Shown here one piece after another: positions 1 to 8,023 of a DNA stretch of 33,250 bases (within the stretch, counting starts at the first letter, position 1; each line of letters starts with the position of its first letter). The notes under the pieces were generated by a model. The model saw only the letters and a list, made by a program, of their open reading frames with translations. It had not been told where the DNA came from and did no database searches. The stretch is taken from contig NZ_JADEWR010000006.1 in the NCBI RefSeq assembly GCF_015207525.1, forward strand, positions 73,920 through 107,169, read 5' to 3'. The DNA comes from Nodosilinea sp. LEGE 06152. GTDB taxonomy: Bacteria; Cyanobacteriota; Cyanobacteriia; Phormidesmidales; Phormidesmidaceae. The position numbers and the translations under genes were made by a program.

Positions 1-489
1 GGTGGAGGCTGTAGCGCTAGGGGGGACTGGCTCAGCGGGGCGATCGCTTTGAAGGTCGTCAGGGCTATCGACGATAAAGGTTAGTAGCTCATCGCTAGAC
101 GGGGAGCTTTGGGGGGATGGCTGACTGGCCGCAGCCTGGGGGCGAGGTTTGGTACGGGCTGCATAGCTCAAATACTTAGAGAGCATTTTGCGCTGCCAGT
201 CAGAGGAAACGGGCCACGACACCACCGAGCAGTGAATAAATGAAACCTGCTTGCGAGCGTATTCAATGGCGGTATTGTCAGCGGGGTCCACCATGCCGAG
301 GTGCAGGCAGCTCGACTCTACAGAGAGAGGAATAATTTCGTGGTACAAACAGGCTTCAAAGGGCAAAATACTGTCGATAAGAGACAGCATTTGAGCCGCG
401 TTAAGACGGCTATCAACAGCCTCACTACCGCTGGTTAGATCCAGGGCGGAGAGGTCGTTGGGCAGCGCAGTGGTGTCGGGCTTCGGCAT
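1..489 (-). CDS. GspE/PilB N-terminal-domain-like protein, partial
   Basis: An open frame of 163 codons starts at the ATG complementary to 487-489 and runs off the left edge, so the C-terminus is missing. Residues about 30-110 contain an alternating pattern (LPFEACLYHEIIPLS, then SSCLHLGMVDPADNTAIEYA, then SWQ-type segments and KYLSYAA). This resembles the GspE_N/MshEN domain found at the N-terminus of type II secretion and type IV pilus ATPases and in several stand-alone cyanobacterial proteins. After residue 115 it turns into a Pro/Ser/Gln-rich linker. No ATPase motif lies in the visible part, so it may be a regulatory protein rather than PilB itself. No convincing ribosome-binding site precedes the start. 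Confidence is good for coding and moderate for the domain. Confidence 0.75.
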   Translation of the reverse strand, partial: MPKPDTTALPNDLSALDLTSGSEAVDSRLNAAQMLSLIDSILPFEACLYHEIIPLSVESSCLHLGMVDPADNTAIEYARKQVSFIHCSVVSWPVSSDWQRKMLSKYLSYAARTKPRPQAAASQPSPQSSPSSDELLTFIVDSPDDLQSDRPAEPVPPSATAST

Positions 490-601
490 GGGCCTAGCAA
501 TTAACGATCAGGATTCTTTTATGCTAGGCGTCGTTGAAGGCATAGCAGCACATTCTTAAGAACAACCCCCTAATCTTTATACGGCCTGGGGCTCAATTAA
601 A

Positions 602-626
602 AAGGGTACAAATAGGAAGGGTACAA
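602..626. repeat. Direct repeat AAGGGTACAA x2 in intergenic region
   Basis: The ten-base word AAGGGTACAA occurs at 602-611 and again at 617-626, a 15-base period. It lies upstream of the minus-strand gene ending at the left edge. Two copies of one word on nearly one helical face-and-a-half suggest a possible regulator site, but I recognise no known consensus. The rest of 490-770 shows no gene. Confidence 0.35.
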
Positions 627-770
627 GATTCGTAAAACGAGCCATTGGAACTACAGCTTTAGCTGTTAATCCTGCAATCCTAAGGGCTGTTTAGCAATCA
701 CCACAAGGATAGCCGAAAGTTGAAAAGCCGAATTATGGCAAATCTGGGCTTGAGCGCACCCGAAGTTACT

Positions 771-832
771 GGCCATCGTAACAGAGCGACGGTACAGGAT
801 TAGCCCGTCACCGTCGCTCTGTTACGATGGCC
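771..832. terminator. Perfect 22-bp inverted repeat, possible terminator
   Basis: Arms at 771-792 and 811-832 are perfect reverse complements (22 of 22 bp) around an 18-base loop. The element ends 8 bases beyond the stop codon of the minus-strand gene at 841. It can fold into a very stable hairpin in either direction. No T-run follows on either strand, so it is not a textbook intrinsic terminator. It could instead be a transcript-end stabiliser or a small palindromic repeat. Confidence 0.5.
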
Positions 833-840
833 GGCGCAGT

Positions 841-2991
841 TTACGGCGCTTGACCCGGTACCGGCGTCTCTGGCTCAGCCACCAGGGCTTGGTCTACGGC
901 TGAAGTTGCGCCAGTCTCAGAGACAGTTTCGCCTGGAGTGGTTGGGCTGATGCCGGATGGTGATGCCTCAGCAGAGAGATCTTCGGCGACGTCAGGTTTG
1001 TCTACGTCAACTTTGGCAAATTCCAGCACATCTTCACCATCAGCGGCCGGGGCTTGCTCAGCCAATTCAGCCGTTTCTGGGGTTGGCAATTCTGCCAGGG
1101 GGGTATGAGCGCTACCTCCCTCAGGGGCCAGAGGTTCGGCAGTGGCAGCAGGAATGGCTTCGGGTTCGGGCTCCGCTGTTGAAGGAAGGGGCATAGCTTC
1201 GGGTGCTGCGCTGAAAGATTCAGCCTGAGCTATGTCTGCTGGGACCGATTCGGCGGCTAGCGGTTCAGCAGAGGGTGCCAGGGGAGCGTAGACGGTGCTG
1301 TGCGGGAAAGCTCCAGTCGTGGCGGCAGCCTCAGCTTCGGCGGCTGGGCTGCTCTGGCTGCCCTCCCTCGCTTGGCTCCAGGTAGGAGACGCGATTGCAG
1401 GGGCGTCACCCTGAGCTGTACCTTCAGCGACCGCTGGTGGAGCAGGTTCGGCAGGTGTTTCAGCAGCAGGCGTTTCTGGTGCTGGTGCTGAAGCCCCCGC
1501 TGCTTCAGCGGCCTCGACAGCTATTGCCTCGGCCTCCGGAGCAGTCACTTGAGTCTCAGCCTCGCTGCTGTTGCGATCGAGCAACACCTCAGCCAGAGGT
1601 GCGGCCTGGGGTTCAGCCTCGCTCTTGGCGTCGTTGCCTAGGCTAGATACCTTGTCTACCGTGAACTGCCACAGGGTGGCCAAAACGCGATCGCCTGTGG
1701 CAACACCGGATGTGACCAAGCCCGGCTCATCCTCGCCCTGAGAATCTACCTGAGGCGCTTGGCTCAGCAGGGCTGAATCGACCGCTGGCTCTGCCTGGGC
1801 TACTGGGTCGCTAGGTGAAGTCCACATCTGGAGAAAATCATCGACGGGTTCTGCCTGGGTATCGCCCAGGGCGACTAGGGCCTCAGGGGCAGGCTCGGGG
1901 CTGGGGGCCAGCGTCCAGGTTTTGGCCTGAAGCTGTGGATTTTGGCCCTCGTAGGCCGCGATCGCCTGTGCCACGGCATTGGCCCGGCGCTGCTGATCTC
2001 GGCGAATGCTGGCCTCGGTATTGCCTAAACCCGGTGCATTCCACCATCCGGTGTTGGGGTTGATGTAGGAGCGGGTGCGGGCGACCAAAATAGCCTCAGA
2101 ACCCTCAAGGCCGTTAGCTTTTGCCTCGGCCAGGCGCTCGATGTAGCCAACTCGGCCAATCGCGGCCAGCGGCGACTGGTTGGCCAGATCGAGGCCATTC
2201 AGCGTTTCTTCTAGAGTCAGGTTAAGGCCGTGCTGAAGCGCCCGCTGACGCAGCAGATCGCCCTGATTCTGGAGGCGAGCCAGCTGTTTTTGGTCGGCTT
2301 CTTCAGGGGTTTTCGCACCGTGCTGGTACGAAAATGTGCCCATGTTCCACACCCGGTTGCCGGGGTCAGTATGGCCAAAATAGGCGGGGTTGATGGCTCC
2401 GTTGGGGGTGCGAGTGCCCTCTGCGCTGCCCACAGCCCGCGCAACTAATGAGTCGGAGTTGCCCTCAAACAGGCTCAGCAGCGGATTGGCTGGCGGTTGA
2501 GAGGCTGCTAGTTGCGCTGCAGCCTTAGCTTCAGCCATCGCCACGACCGCTGCTGAGGGGGCCATCTCAAAATCTAGCGCCACTTGTTCAGGCGCGGCTT
2601 TTGCCTCTGCTGCGGGGGCGGGTTTGGGCTCGACCGGGACAGCGGCAACCATGACTGCACCCGCTGGCAGGGGTGGCGCAGGGGGCAGCAGGGCTGTGGC
2701 AGAGCTTTCATTGAGGGCAGCCGCTACCCCACGCCGATAAACCCCAGCCGGCAGCTGCTGAGGTGAGTGGTAGCGCATGGGCGGATTAGCCGCGCGAGCG
2801 GGTATGGGCAAAGGCTGGTCGACCGAGTCGGGGGCAGGGGCAATGGCTACGGCCTCGGTAGCGGGAGCCGCTTCAGTCCACTGGGGCGGCGAGAGCTCAA
2901 AGCTGAGAATGCCGTCGCTGGCACGCACCGCCGAGGGGCTTAAGATTGCCAGCAGAGAGCTGGCCGCTAGCAGGTTAGGGTGGAGCTTCAT
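841..2991 (-). CDS. Exported Ala/Pro/Glu-rich protein with a conserved cyanobacterial domain
   Basis: The start was chosen at the ATG complementary to 2989-2991 because it begins a good signal peptide (MKLHPNLLAASSLLAIL, then SPSAVRA/SDG). The open frame extends 24 codons further upstream without a signal-like start. The product is about 716 aa. Roughly residues 175-365 form a compact non-repetitive domain: NPLLSLFEGNSDSLVARAVG, then AEGT, GHTDPGN, WNMGTFSYQHGA, TPEEADQKQLARLQ and INPNTGWWNAPGLG. The AEGT-type motif near a potential Glu resembles lysozyme-like folds, but I cannot assign catalysis. The rest, especially the C-terminal half, is low-complexity Ala/Pro/Glu/Thr. It is last in a minus-strand run of four genes. 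Expected location is periplasm or cell surface; function unknown. Confidence 0.75.
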   Translation of the reverse strand: MKLHPNLLAASSLLAILSPSAVRASDGILSFELSPPQWTEAAPATEAVAIAPAPDSVDQPLPIPARAANPPMRYHSPQQLPAGVYRRGVAAALNESSATALLPPAPPLPAGAVMVAAVPVEPKPAPAAEAKAAPEQVALDFEMAPSAAVVAMAEAKAAAQLAASQPPANPLLSLFEGNSDSLVARAVGSAEGTRTPNGAINPAYFGHTDPGNRVWNMGTFSYQHGAKTPEEADQKQLARLQNQGDLLRQRALQHGLNLTLEETLNGLDLANQSPLAAIGRVGYIERLAEAKANGLEGSEAILVARTRSYINPNTGWWNAPGLGNTEASIRRDQQRRANAVAQAIAAYEGQNPQLQAKTWTLAPSPEPAPEALVALGDTQAEPVDDFLQMWTSPSDPVAQAEPAVDSALLSQAPQVDSQGEDEPGLVTSGVATGDRVLATLWQFTVDKVSSLGNDAKSEAEPQAAPLAEVLLDRNSSEAETQVTAPEAEAIAVEAAEAAGASAPAPETPAAETPAEPAPPAVAEGTAQGDAPAIASPTWSQAREGSQSSPAAEAEAAATTGAFPHSTVYAPLAPSAEPLAAESVPADIAQAESFSAAPEAMPLPSTAEPEPEAIPAATAEPLAPEGGSAHTPLAELPTPETAELAEQAPAADGEDVLEFAKVDVDKPDVAEDLSAEASPSGISPTTPGETVSETGATSAVDQALVAEPETPVPGQAP

Positions 2992-3083
2992 GGGGCAAAG
3001 ACGGAGTGCAGTAGGGGATTTAAGAAGGAAGGCTAAATCGTGCGATCGCCTGTTGCAGGTCACAAAACAAAGCTTTTGGGCCG

Positions 3084-3689
3084 CTAAAAACGGAGGGCAG
3101 GCGGCGGCTGGTTGAGGGATTGTTCTAGAACGCGATCGGAGGGTTCGACAATCGCCCAGGCCCCATCGGGCTGGCGACGCAGGGTAGCAAAGTGAATCTG
3201 CTGCCCCCGCCCCATCACCTCCCCGGCCTGAACCAATCCGAGTCTGGGTTGTCTGACCCCGCAGTAGCGAAACAGGTAGGCGGGCACCTCGGGCGTTGAG
3301 AAATAGATGCAGTGAAACCCTTTGGCAGCTAGCTCAACCTGCCCGGCAAAGGGAGCCCGCAGCCGAGTGCCCCGCAGCCGCACCGATATGTCGCCCAGGC
3401 TGCCCGTCACCAGCTGCCCGGCCACGCGATCGCCCGACTCAATTTCCCACGATTGCTTCAGCACAATCTGTCGGGGTACCACCGGGGCCAGGCTGCCGCA
3501 GCTGGTCAAACCGGCCATTAGCAGACCCAGACCCAGGCTAAATACCAGTCGCCCCAGCGCCCCGGGCAAGCCCCAGGGAAACTGCAAAACGAGAGGGTGC
3601 CGAAACCATCGCTCCAGACCAAAGCTGCTCACTACCGCCAACCCACTATTGAAACCGAAAGCGATAGCCAGCGTATTCGTCATTTTCAT
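3084..3689 (-). CDS. Putative lipoprotein with degenerate M23/lipoyl-like barrel
   Basis: The protein carries a hydrophobic segment ending in a lipobox (LVFSLGLGLLMAGLTSCG), predicting an outer- or inner-membrane lipoprotein with the modified Cys in TSC. The mature part has a beta pattern reminiscent of M23 peptidase or barrel-sandwich folds: VAGQLVTGS, LRAPFAGQVELAAKG, GEVMGRGQQIHFATL, GAWAIVEPS. No H-x-H or H-x3-D zinc motif is seen, so catalysis is unlikely. The ATG at 3689 overlaps the upstream gene by 44 bases. A GTG at 3632 would remove the overlap and give a shorter pre-lipobox region, and may be the true start. It reads on from the 137-aa gene and precedes the exported Ala/Pro-rich gene, probably in one transcript. 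Function not recognised. Confidence 0.65.
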   Translation of the reverse strand: MKMTNTLAIAFGFNSGLAVVSSFGLERWFRHPLVLQFPWGLPGALGRLVFSLGLGLLMAGLTSCGSLAPVVPRQIVLKQSWEIESGDRVAGQLVTGSLGDISVRLRGTRLRAPFAGQVELAAKGFHCIYFSTPEVPAYLFRYCGVRQPRLGLVQAGEVMGRGQQIHFATLRRQPDGAWAIVEPSDRVLEQSLNQPPPALRF

Positions 3690-4059
3690 ACAGAATAACG
3701 AGCTGAACGGACGGGTCCCAGGCCATTGGATAGGCCTCTCGCTCCGAAACCACCCCTGAGCGCACCTGCAGCTGAGGCAGGCTGCAGTAAGGCTCAGCCA
3801 CAATCTTGCGCACGTTTTCTTTGGGGTCGCGCTCGGGCACCACCAAAAGCTGGGCTAGCTGCTCACGACTGAGCTGAGAATTGCTTTGCACAATTTTTTC
3901 GCACCCCGGAGCGGTTTGGGGACGGGCTGCTGTTAACCAGCGCCCCAATCCCTGACCATCAATCGCCAGTAGGCCAATGGCCAGCATAAGCCCACCAGCA
4001 ATAAACGGCTTAGCGGTAGCCAGGGTCACGCCGCCCCCAGACTGATGCATCGAAACCAT
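3646..4059 (-). CDS. Conserved hypothetical protein with N-terminal membrane anchor
   Basis: A 137-aa product. The start is well fixed: AAGGAGG sits six bases before the ATG, one of the best ribosome-binding sites in the window. Residues about 17-35 (AKPFIAGGLMLAIGLLAID) form one membrane segment. The remainder is soluble and contains REQLAQLLVVPERDPKENVR, two Cys residues (GCEKIV and EPYCSL) and a C-terminus YAGYRFRFQ. The size, single anchor and acidic/aromatic end fit a small conserved cyanobacterial family I cannot name. The 3' end overlaps the likely ATG start of the lipoprotein gene, suggesting translational coupling. Confidence 0.75.
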   Translation of the reverse strand: MVSMHQSGGGVTLATAKPFIAGGLMLAIGLLAIDGQGLGRWLTAARPQTAPGCEKIVQSNSQLSREQLAQLLVVPERDPKENVRKIVAEPYCSLPQLQVRSGVVSEREAYPMAWDPSVQLVILYENDEYAGYRFRFQ

Positions 4060-4113
4060 AACCTGCCTCCTTAAAACCTCAAAAAAGAAAGGTATTGCCC
4101 TGGGTGAATCGCC

Positions 4114-5133
4114 CTAGAGTTGGCCACCTACGATTAGCCCCACCACCAGCAAAGCCACCCGTAGCGCTGGCCCAAAGGCCAGTTTGGGAGCTAGGGTCGC
4201 GCGGTACAGTGCGTAGGCGGTCATGGCGGTGATGGCGGCTACGGCCAGCGACCACAGGGCTGGAAAAGCCCCAATCAGCAAATTTAGAGCCAGCCGTCCG
4301 ATCACTCCACCGCCAAACCACAGCATGCTGTCTACCAGCGACAGCGATGCGCCTCGACCCTGATCAAAGACCCCTAGCGGCTGGCCAGAGGTGCGTTGGG
4401 TGGTCCGATGTCGCGTCGGTCTGGGCTTCACTCGCTGAGCCACATCGAGCGCCACACCCCACACCGTACGACCTAGCCGAGCTAGGAGCTGAGCAGGCTC
4501 GTGGCCCAAAGCCTCTACATCGCTCACCAAAGAATTCCAGACTCCTCGCAGCGGCGGAGAAGAAGGACCATAGCTACTGCGCAGCTGGTGCGCGAGCTGA
4601 TGGGCTTGATGGCCCGCCACGGAGCGCGCTGGCGCTGGCGCGGCTAAATTGGGGGTAACGGTGCGGTACGCCAGCACAACGTTGCCCCAGCTATCGACCT
4701 CCGCTGCCGCAATCACAGCCCGTTGCGCATCGAGGTAAGGGGGCTCGATCGGCTGGCCCTGGGGGTTAACGGCAGGGTATACCTGGGCCAGATTGGTCTG
4801 AATGAGCTGCATCTCTGCGATCGCCCGCTCCTGCTCCGTTGAAATTTGATTGATTTTGGCGGCAATGCTGTTGAGCTGCTGAATGTAACTGCTGACCAGC
4901 ACGGCGGATTCAGGCAGAGAGACATTCCCGTCGCCTCCCCCCGGCGCGGCCCGCCGCTGCAGCGTGTTGATGGCCGTCGCAACGTCTGCTTTGGGCCTCG
5001 TTCCCCCTAGCGGGCCAGAGTGAGGCTCGACCGGGGACGGCCCCCCGGCCCAATCAACCTGTACACTGGCCTCGTCTTGACCCAGGGCATTGACCCTGTG
5101 AATAAGTTTGGTTTGAATGCTCTGTAAATCCAC
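4114..5133 (-). CDS. Polytopic membrane protein of unknown function
   Basis: A 339-aa product begun by GTG (complement of 5131-5133); a weak GGGG lies about ten bases upstream. Residues about 80-125 are amphipathic and probably coiled coil (LNSIAAKINQISTEQERAIAEMQLIQTNLAQ). This is followed by WGNVVLAYRTVTPN and a basic region (KPRPTRHRTTQR). The last 75 residues hold about three membrane helices around GGGVIGRLALNLLIGAFPALW, AVAAITAMTAYALY and ALRVALLVVGLIVGG. The layout is a soluble coiled-coil head with a C-terminal membrane domain. It is the first gene of the minus-strand run, 54 bases ahead of the 137-aa gene. No family was recognised. Confidence 0.7.
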   Translation of the reverse strand: MDLQSIQTKLIHRVNALGQDEASVQVDWAGGPSPVEPHSGPLGGTRPKADVATAINTLQRRAAPGGGDGNVSLPESAVLVSSYIQQLNSIAAKINQISTEQERAIAEMQLIQTNLAQVYPAVNPQGQPIEPPYLDAQRAVIAAAEVDSWGNVVLAYRTVTPNLAAPAPARSVAGHQAHQLAHQLRSSYGPSSPPLRGVWNSLVSDVEALGHEPAQLLARLGRTVWGVALDVAQRVKPRPTRHRTTQRTSGQPLGVFDQGRGASLSLVDSMLWFGGGVIGRLALNLLIGAFPALWSLAVAAITAMTAYALYRATLAPKLAFGPALRVALLVVGLIVGGQL

Positions 5134-5757
5134 CGTGCCGTACCCCTATAGAAGAGCAAACATGACTGTAAAGCGTTGCTAAAAGCTCTAAAACCCTAGG
5201 CCTAGAGCCCGACCCCAGGCGTTGATAGAGGAATTGCCTGAGTAAGTGGTACAAGTGTATCACGACTACGCCCAGTATGTACTAAAAATGTACCAATTTA
5301 GCAGGATGCCACTTCTGTGGTGTTTTCCCAAGCTTTGGTCTAAGTGCTGAAAATTGATCCTGGCAGGTGTGGTCGCTAACCTGCTGAACTTGCTTGTCAC
5401 GTGGTAGCAGAGCTTTGATGCTACTGACCAGGGAAAGACTAGCCAAAGCCACAATGTGAAAACTATCCGCAGAAAAACGAGAACCCTTAAAAGACTCTGT
5501 AAGTTGGTGTCAGCCCTGTAGCGATAGTTCCAGAAGCACTTGTGAGCACCTTTAACCAGCAGTGATTCGTGATGCACTCTGGTGGCGGCACGATGTAAGT
5601 TCTCTGGCCCGGCCTAGTTGAGTGGTGCCTCTGTAGAAAAACAATTTCACCCGCGTGGCTTCGTGTAGATTCTCTGCCCTGCGCTCAGCTGAAGTAGGAG
5701 CAGGGCACACTACGCTTGCTGACCGCATCTGCCTGACTTCCTTCATGAGTAATTGCC
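5134..5757. other. Intergenic region, no supported gene
   Basis: About 620 bases separate divergent genes. Two short minus-strand open frames here have Trp/Leu/Arg-rich translations, no ribosome-binding site and no family resemblance. An imperfect direct repeat about 29 bases long, period 70, is visible: one copy starts at 5594 (TGTAAGTTCTCTGGCCCGGC), the other at 5664 (TGTAGATTCTCTGCCCTGCG). The region presumably holds the promoters of both flanking genes; none is clear enough to place. Confidence 0.4.
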
Positions 5758-6624
5758 ATGGTTAAGGCCTACCACAAAGCCATGCGGCTTTCCCTTCCGC
5801 TTCCGGTGCCCGTTCGCCCCAGCTATGGCCCTCAGCTTGTTCCCAAAGCTCCCCAGGCAGTGGGGCAAAAATCTTGCCCTTACCACATCGTGATGGCCTG
5901 CTTTTTGGGCGGGCAGGTGCTAATGCGTGTGCTGCGGTATGGCGTAAATCGCCAGCGCACCCTTGAGCAAATGGTCGCCGCCGGGCCGCTAACCTTAACC
6001 CCGGTGCTGCTAACCAACGTCTTTGCCGGCATGATTTTTACCATTCAAACCGCTCGCGAACTGGAACGGTTTGGCGCTATTCATGCCCTAGGCGGAGCCT
6101 TTGCAATGGCCTTTTGCCGTGAGCTAGCGCCCATTCTTACCGCCGCTATCATGGCTGGACAGGTGGGTACGGCCTACGCTGCCGAAATTGGCTGCATGAA
6201 AGTGACCGACCAAATCGATGCCCTCAAGGTGTTGCGCACTGACCCCGTAGACTACCTGGTAGTGCCGCGAGTTGTTGCCTGCTGCATTATGCTGCCGGTG
6301 CTCACAGTGCTGGGGCTGGTGTTGGGTATTGTCGGTGGGGCCGGGGTAGCGTTCTTCTTTTATGAGATGCCTATGCACCAGTTTCTCGACTCGGTGCGAT
6401 CGCTGATGGTGCTCAACGACCTGATTGCCGTTTTGATCAAGTCGGTGCTGTTTGGGGCAATTGTGGCGCTCGCGGGCTGCACCTGGGGGTTGACCACAAC
6501 CTGCAGCCGTTCGGTAGGGCGAGCCGCTACCTCGGCTGTGGTCAATACCTGGGTGGGGCTATTCATTGTCGATTTCTTTCTGTCGCTGGTGCTGTTTGGT
6601 GGCGCGGGGGTAGCGCTGCACTGA
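5758..6624 (+). CDS. mlaE: MlaE-family lipid ABC transporter permease
   Basis: A 288-aa polytopic membrane protein of the MlaE/YrbE/TTG2B permease family, the inner-membrane part of importers that move phospholipids between membranes. Recognisable landmarks: LGGQVLMRVLR near residue 50, TLEQMVAAGP, the helix VFAGMIFTIQTARELERFGA, the conserved AFCRELAPILTAAIMAGQVG and AEIGCMKVTDQIDALKVLRT (the cytoplasmic coupling region), PRVVACCIMLPVLTV, and GCTWGLTTT near the C-terminus. The N-terminal 45 residues are a poorly conserved extension; a later ATG (codon 47) would give a more typical length. No MlaF ATPase or MlaD binding protein is adjacent, usual for cyanobacteria where these genes are dispersed. 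No ribosome-binding site is obvious. Confidence 0.9.
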   Translation: MVKAYHKAMRLSLPLPVPVRPSYGPQLVPKAPQAVGQKSCPYHIVMACFLGGQVLMRVLRYGVNRQRTLEQMVAAGPLTLTPVLLTNVFAGMIFTIQTARELERFGAIHALGGAFAMAFCRELAPILTAAIMAGQVGTAYAAEIGCMKVTDQIDALKVLRTDPVDYLVVPRVVACCIMLPVLTVLGLVLGIVGGAGVAFFFYEMPMHQFLDSVRSLMVLNDLIAVLIKSVLFGAIVALAGCTWGLTTTCSRSVGRAATSAVVNTWVGLFIVDFFLSLVLFGGAGVALH

Positions 6625-6641
6625 GTTGCCTTTTAGGCAAC
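6625..6641. terminator. Short hairpin directly after the permease stop codon
   Basis: GTTGCCT (6625-6631) and AGGCAAC (6635-6641) form a 7-bp stem with a TTT loop, starting at the base after the TGA. No T-run follows, so terminator activity is uncertain. Confidence 0.35.
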
Positions 6642-6694
6642 GCCTGAATTGCAGAACGCTAAATGATTTGCACTCCTCCTGGGCTACTTTAAAG

Positions 6695-7255
6695 CTACTC
6701 TGACCCGGCTGGCAGCAGCTCAGTGCCGTAGTCAATATAGGTGGCATCGGGCATGAGGGTGCCCACCAGCAATGCTTCGCCGAGGTCGGCCCCGGCCAGG
6801 TCTGCCCCGCGCAGGTCGGCTCCCTGGAGGTTGGCATTACTGAGATTTGCCCCGCGCAGGTTGGCCCCTTTTAAGTTGGCTCCACGCAGGTCGCTGCCGG
6901 TTAGCACTGCTTCTTTGAGGCTAGCGCCCTGCAGATTGACGCCTACCAGCTTGGCACCGGCAAGCATAGCGCGATTGAGCTGAGCCCCAGATAAGTCGGC
7001 CAGAAAAAAGTCGGTGCCGATTAGGTTGGCCCAGTTAAGCTTGCTTTTACGTAGACAGCTGCGGGAAAACACCCCACCGGGCATGAACGCCCCCGCTAGG
7101 TTTTGGCCCTGAAGATTACAGTCGATAAACTCCACGAAGGGCATCTTGATACCCTCTAGGGAAAGGTTGCGCAGGTCAAGATGCTGAAACTGGATCTGGC
7201 CGCGGCTATAGCTTTGATGCAGTAGGTCGAGGGAATAACGGCTGGGGGTGGGCAT
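6695..7255 (-). CDS. Pentapeptide-repeat protein
   Basis: The start was placed at the ATG complementary to 7253-7255 (MPTPSRYSLDLLHQSYSRGQ). An in-frame ATG 20 codons further out adds a Ser/Pro-rich stretch overlapping two closely spaced GCGATCGC sites and looks less likely. The product is about 186 aa. From about residue 75 to 165 it is built of A(D/N)LxG-type units, for example GSDLRGANLKGANLRGANLS then NANLQGADLRGADLAGADLG, which fold as a right-handed quadrilateral beta-helix. The first 70 residues hold more degenerate copies (LRNLSLEGI, CNLQGQNLAGA). No signal peptide or membrane helix is seen, so it is probably cytoplasmic. Such proteins are abundant in cyanobacteria and mostly of unknown role. 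Confidence 0.88.
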   Translation of the reverse strand: MPTPSRYSLDLLHQSYSRGQIQFQHLDLRNLSLEGIKMPFVEFIDCNLQGQNLAGAFMPGGVFSRSCLRKSKLNWANLIGTDFFLADLSGAQLNRAMLAGAKLVGVNLQGASLKEAVLTGSDLRGANLKGANLRGANLSNANLQGADLRGADLAGADLGEALLVGTLMPDATYIDYGTELLPAGSE

Positions 7256-7558
7256 GGACTGTTTGGATGGAGAGGGGTAGAAGCAGCGATCGCTGCTCTG
7301 CGATCGCTCTGGCACAGTAGTTCACAAATGCGCTCACCCCCGAGCTTTCAAACCCTTTGCCAACAGAGGGATTGGCGCACATTCCTTACTTTTGATCGTA
7401 GGGGTTTTAGGGGCCATTGCTATGGGCAAACGTTCAACATTTGTGTCTTTTGCAACAAATGGCTTAGTACATTTTGAGTGCTTCAGCCGCCGGTAATGCC
7501 GCTTTAGCGCTATCCAAGGGCTGTGCCTATCACTTCGACCAGGACGGCGCAATCAAAT
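7256..7558. other. Intergenic region, no supported gene
   Basis: Between the divergent pentapeptide-repeat gene and the HLR1 promoter there is one short minus-strand frame (about 7334-7552). Its translation is rich in Arg/Lys/Pro, it has no ribosome-binding site and no recognisable motif, so I do not call it. Nothing else is visible. Confidence 0.4.
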
Positions 7559-7597
7559 TTGACATTTTGTTACAATTGGTTTACATTGGTTTACATG
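7559..7597 (+). promoter_or_regulatory. Sigma-70-type promoter overlapped by an HLR1 (RpaB) element
   Basis: TTGACA at 7559-7564 is followed after 17 bases by TACATT at 7582-7587, a plausible -35/-10 pair. Overlapping the -10 are two half-sites of the HLR1 type (KTTACAWW): TTTACATT (7580-7587) and TTTACATG (7590-7597), separated by two bases. Only the last position departs from consensus. A third half-site, GTTACAAT, lies at 7569-7576. HLR1 is the known binding site of the response regulator RpaB in cyanobacteria, and sites over the core promoter generally repress in low light. High-light induction of the downstream gene is therefore inferred. Confidence 0.7.
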
Positions 7598-7691
7598 AAG
7601 AAGGCTAGTTGCATCGCCCCGAGCATGTAGGTAAGGCTTTCGTTGGCAGCACGTTCTGCGGCCGATACCACCTTAAATTGGAGGTTTACTC

Positions 7692-7916
7692 ATGACCACT
7701 CTATTGATCTCTCTCTTCGTTATCGGCTGGGTTGCCGCCGCTCTGATTGGTACTCAGGCCTATTTTCGTGGCGAGCAGACCAAACCCATCCACGAGCGCA
7801 ACTGGCGCTCCGAGTCCTTTGACCAACTGGCTCAGTCGATCACCGGGCAGTCTGCTGATTTTGTCGATCGCGTCCCCGCTTACAGTGGCGATGCTTTTAC
7901 CAGCAACTCTCTGTAG
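7692..7916 (+). CDS. Small one-helix protein, possibly photosystem-associated (Psb35-like)
   Basis: A 74-aa product. GGAGG at 7680-7684 lies seven bases before the ATG, fixing the start. The N-terminus is a single membrane helix (LLISLFVIGWVAAALIGTQA). It is followed by a conserved-looking polar tail: YFRGEQTKPIHERNW, then SESFDQLAQSITG and a C-terminus with VDRVPAY. The one-helix plan, strong ribosome-binding site, HLR1 promoter and dedicated terminator all fit a small, well-expressed thylakoid protein. From memory it resembles the family of Synechocystis Ssl2148 (Psb35, linked to CP47 and Hli proteins), but I could not align it, so the name is tentative. Confidence 0.75.
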   Translation: MTTLLISLFVIGWVAAALIGTQAYFRGEQTKPIHERNWRSESFDQLAQSITGQSADFVDRVPAYSGDAFTSNSL

Positions 7917-7987
7917 GCTGCTTGCTCGCAACGTCAGCACAGTTGCTAGAAGCAATTTTTAGGTTTCCCCTGTAGGCTCCTTCTCTC

Positions 7988-8020
7988 AACCGCTCCCCAT
8001 ACGGGAGCGGTTTCTTGTTC
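7988..8020 (+). terminator. Rho-independent terminator
   Basis: AACCGCTCCC (7988-7997) pairs perfectly with GGGAGCGGTT (8003-8012) around a 5-base loop, and a T-rich tail (TCTTGTTC) follows. It lies about 70 bases after the stop of the small one-helix gene and probably ends its monocistronic transcript. Confidence 0.8.
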
Positions 8021-8023
8021 TAG

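Noticed and set aside
5266..5577. 103-codon minus-strand frame in the gap before the MlaE-like gene
   Set aside because: No ribosome-binding site and an implausible Trp/Leu/Arg/His composition. I considered a transposase remnant but saw no DDE or helix-turn-helix motif.
7334..7552. 72-codon minus-strand frame next to the HLR1 promoter
   Set aside because: Arg/Lys/Pro-rich, no ribosome-binding site and no motif.
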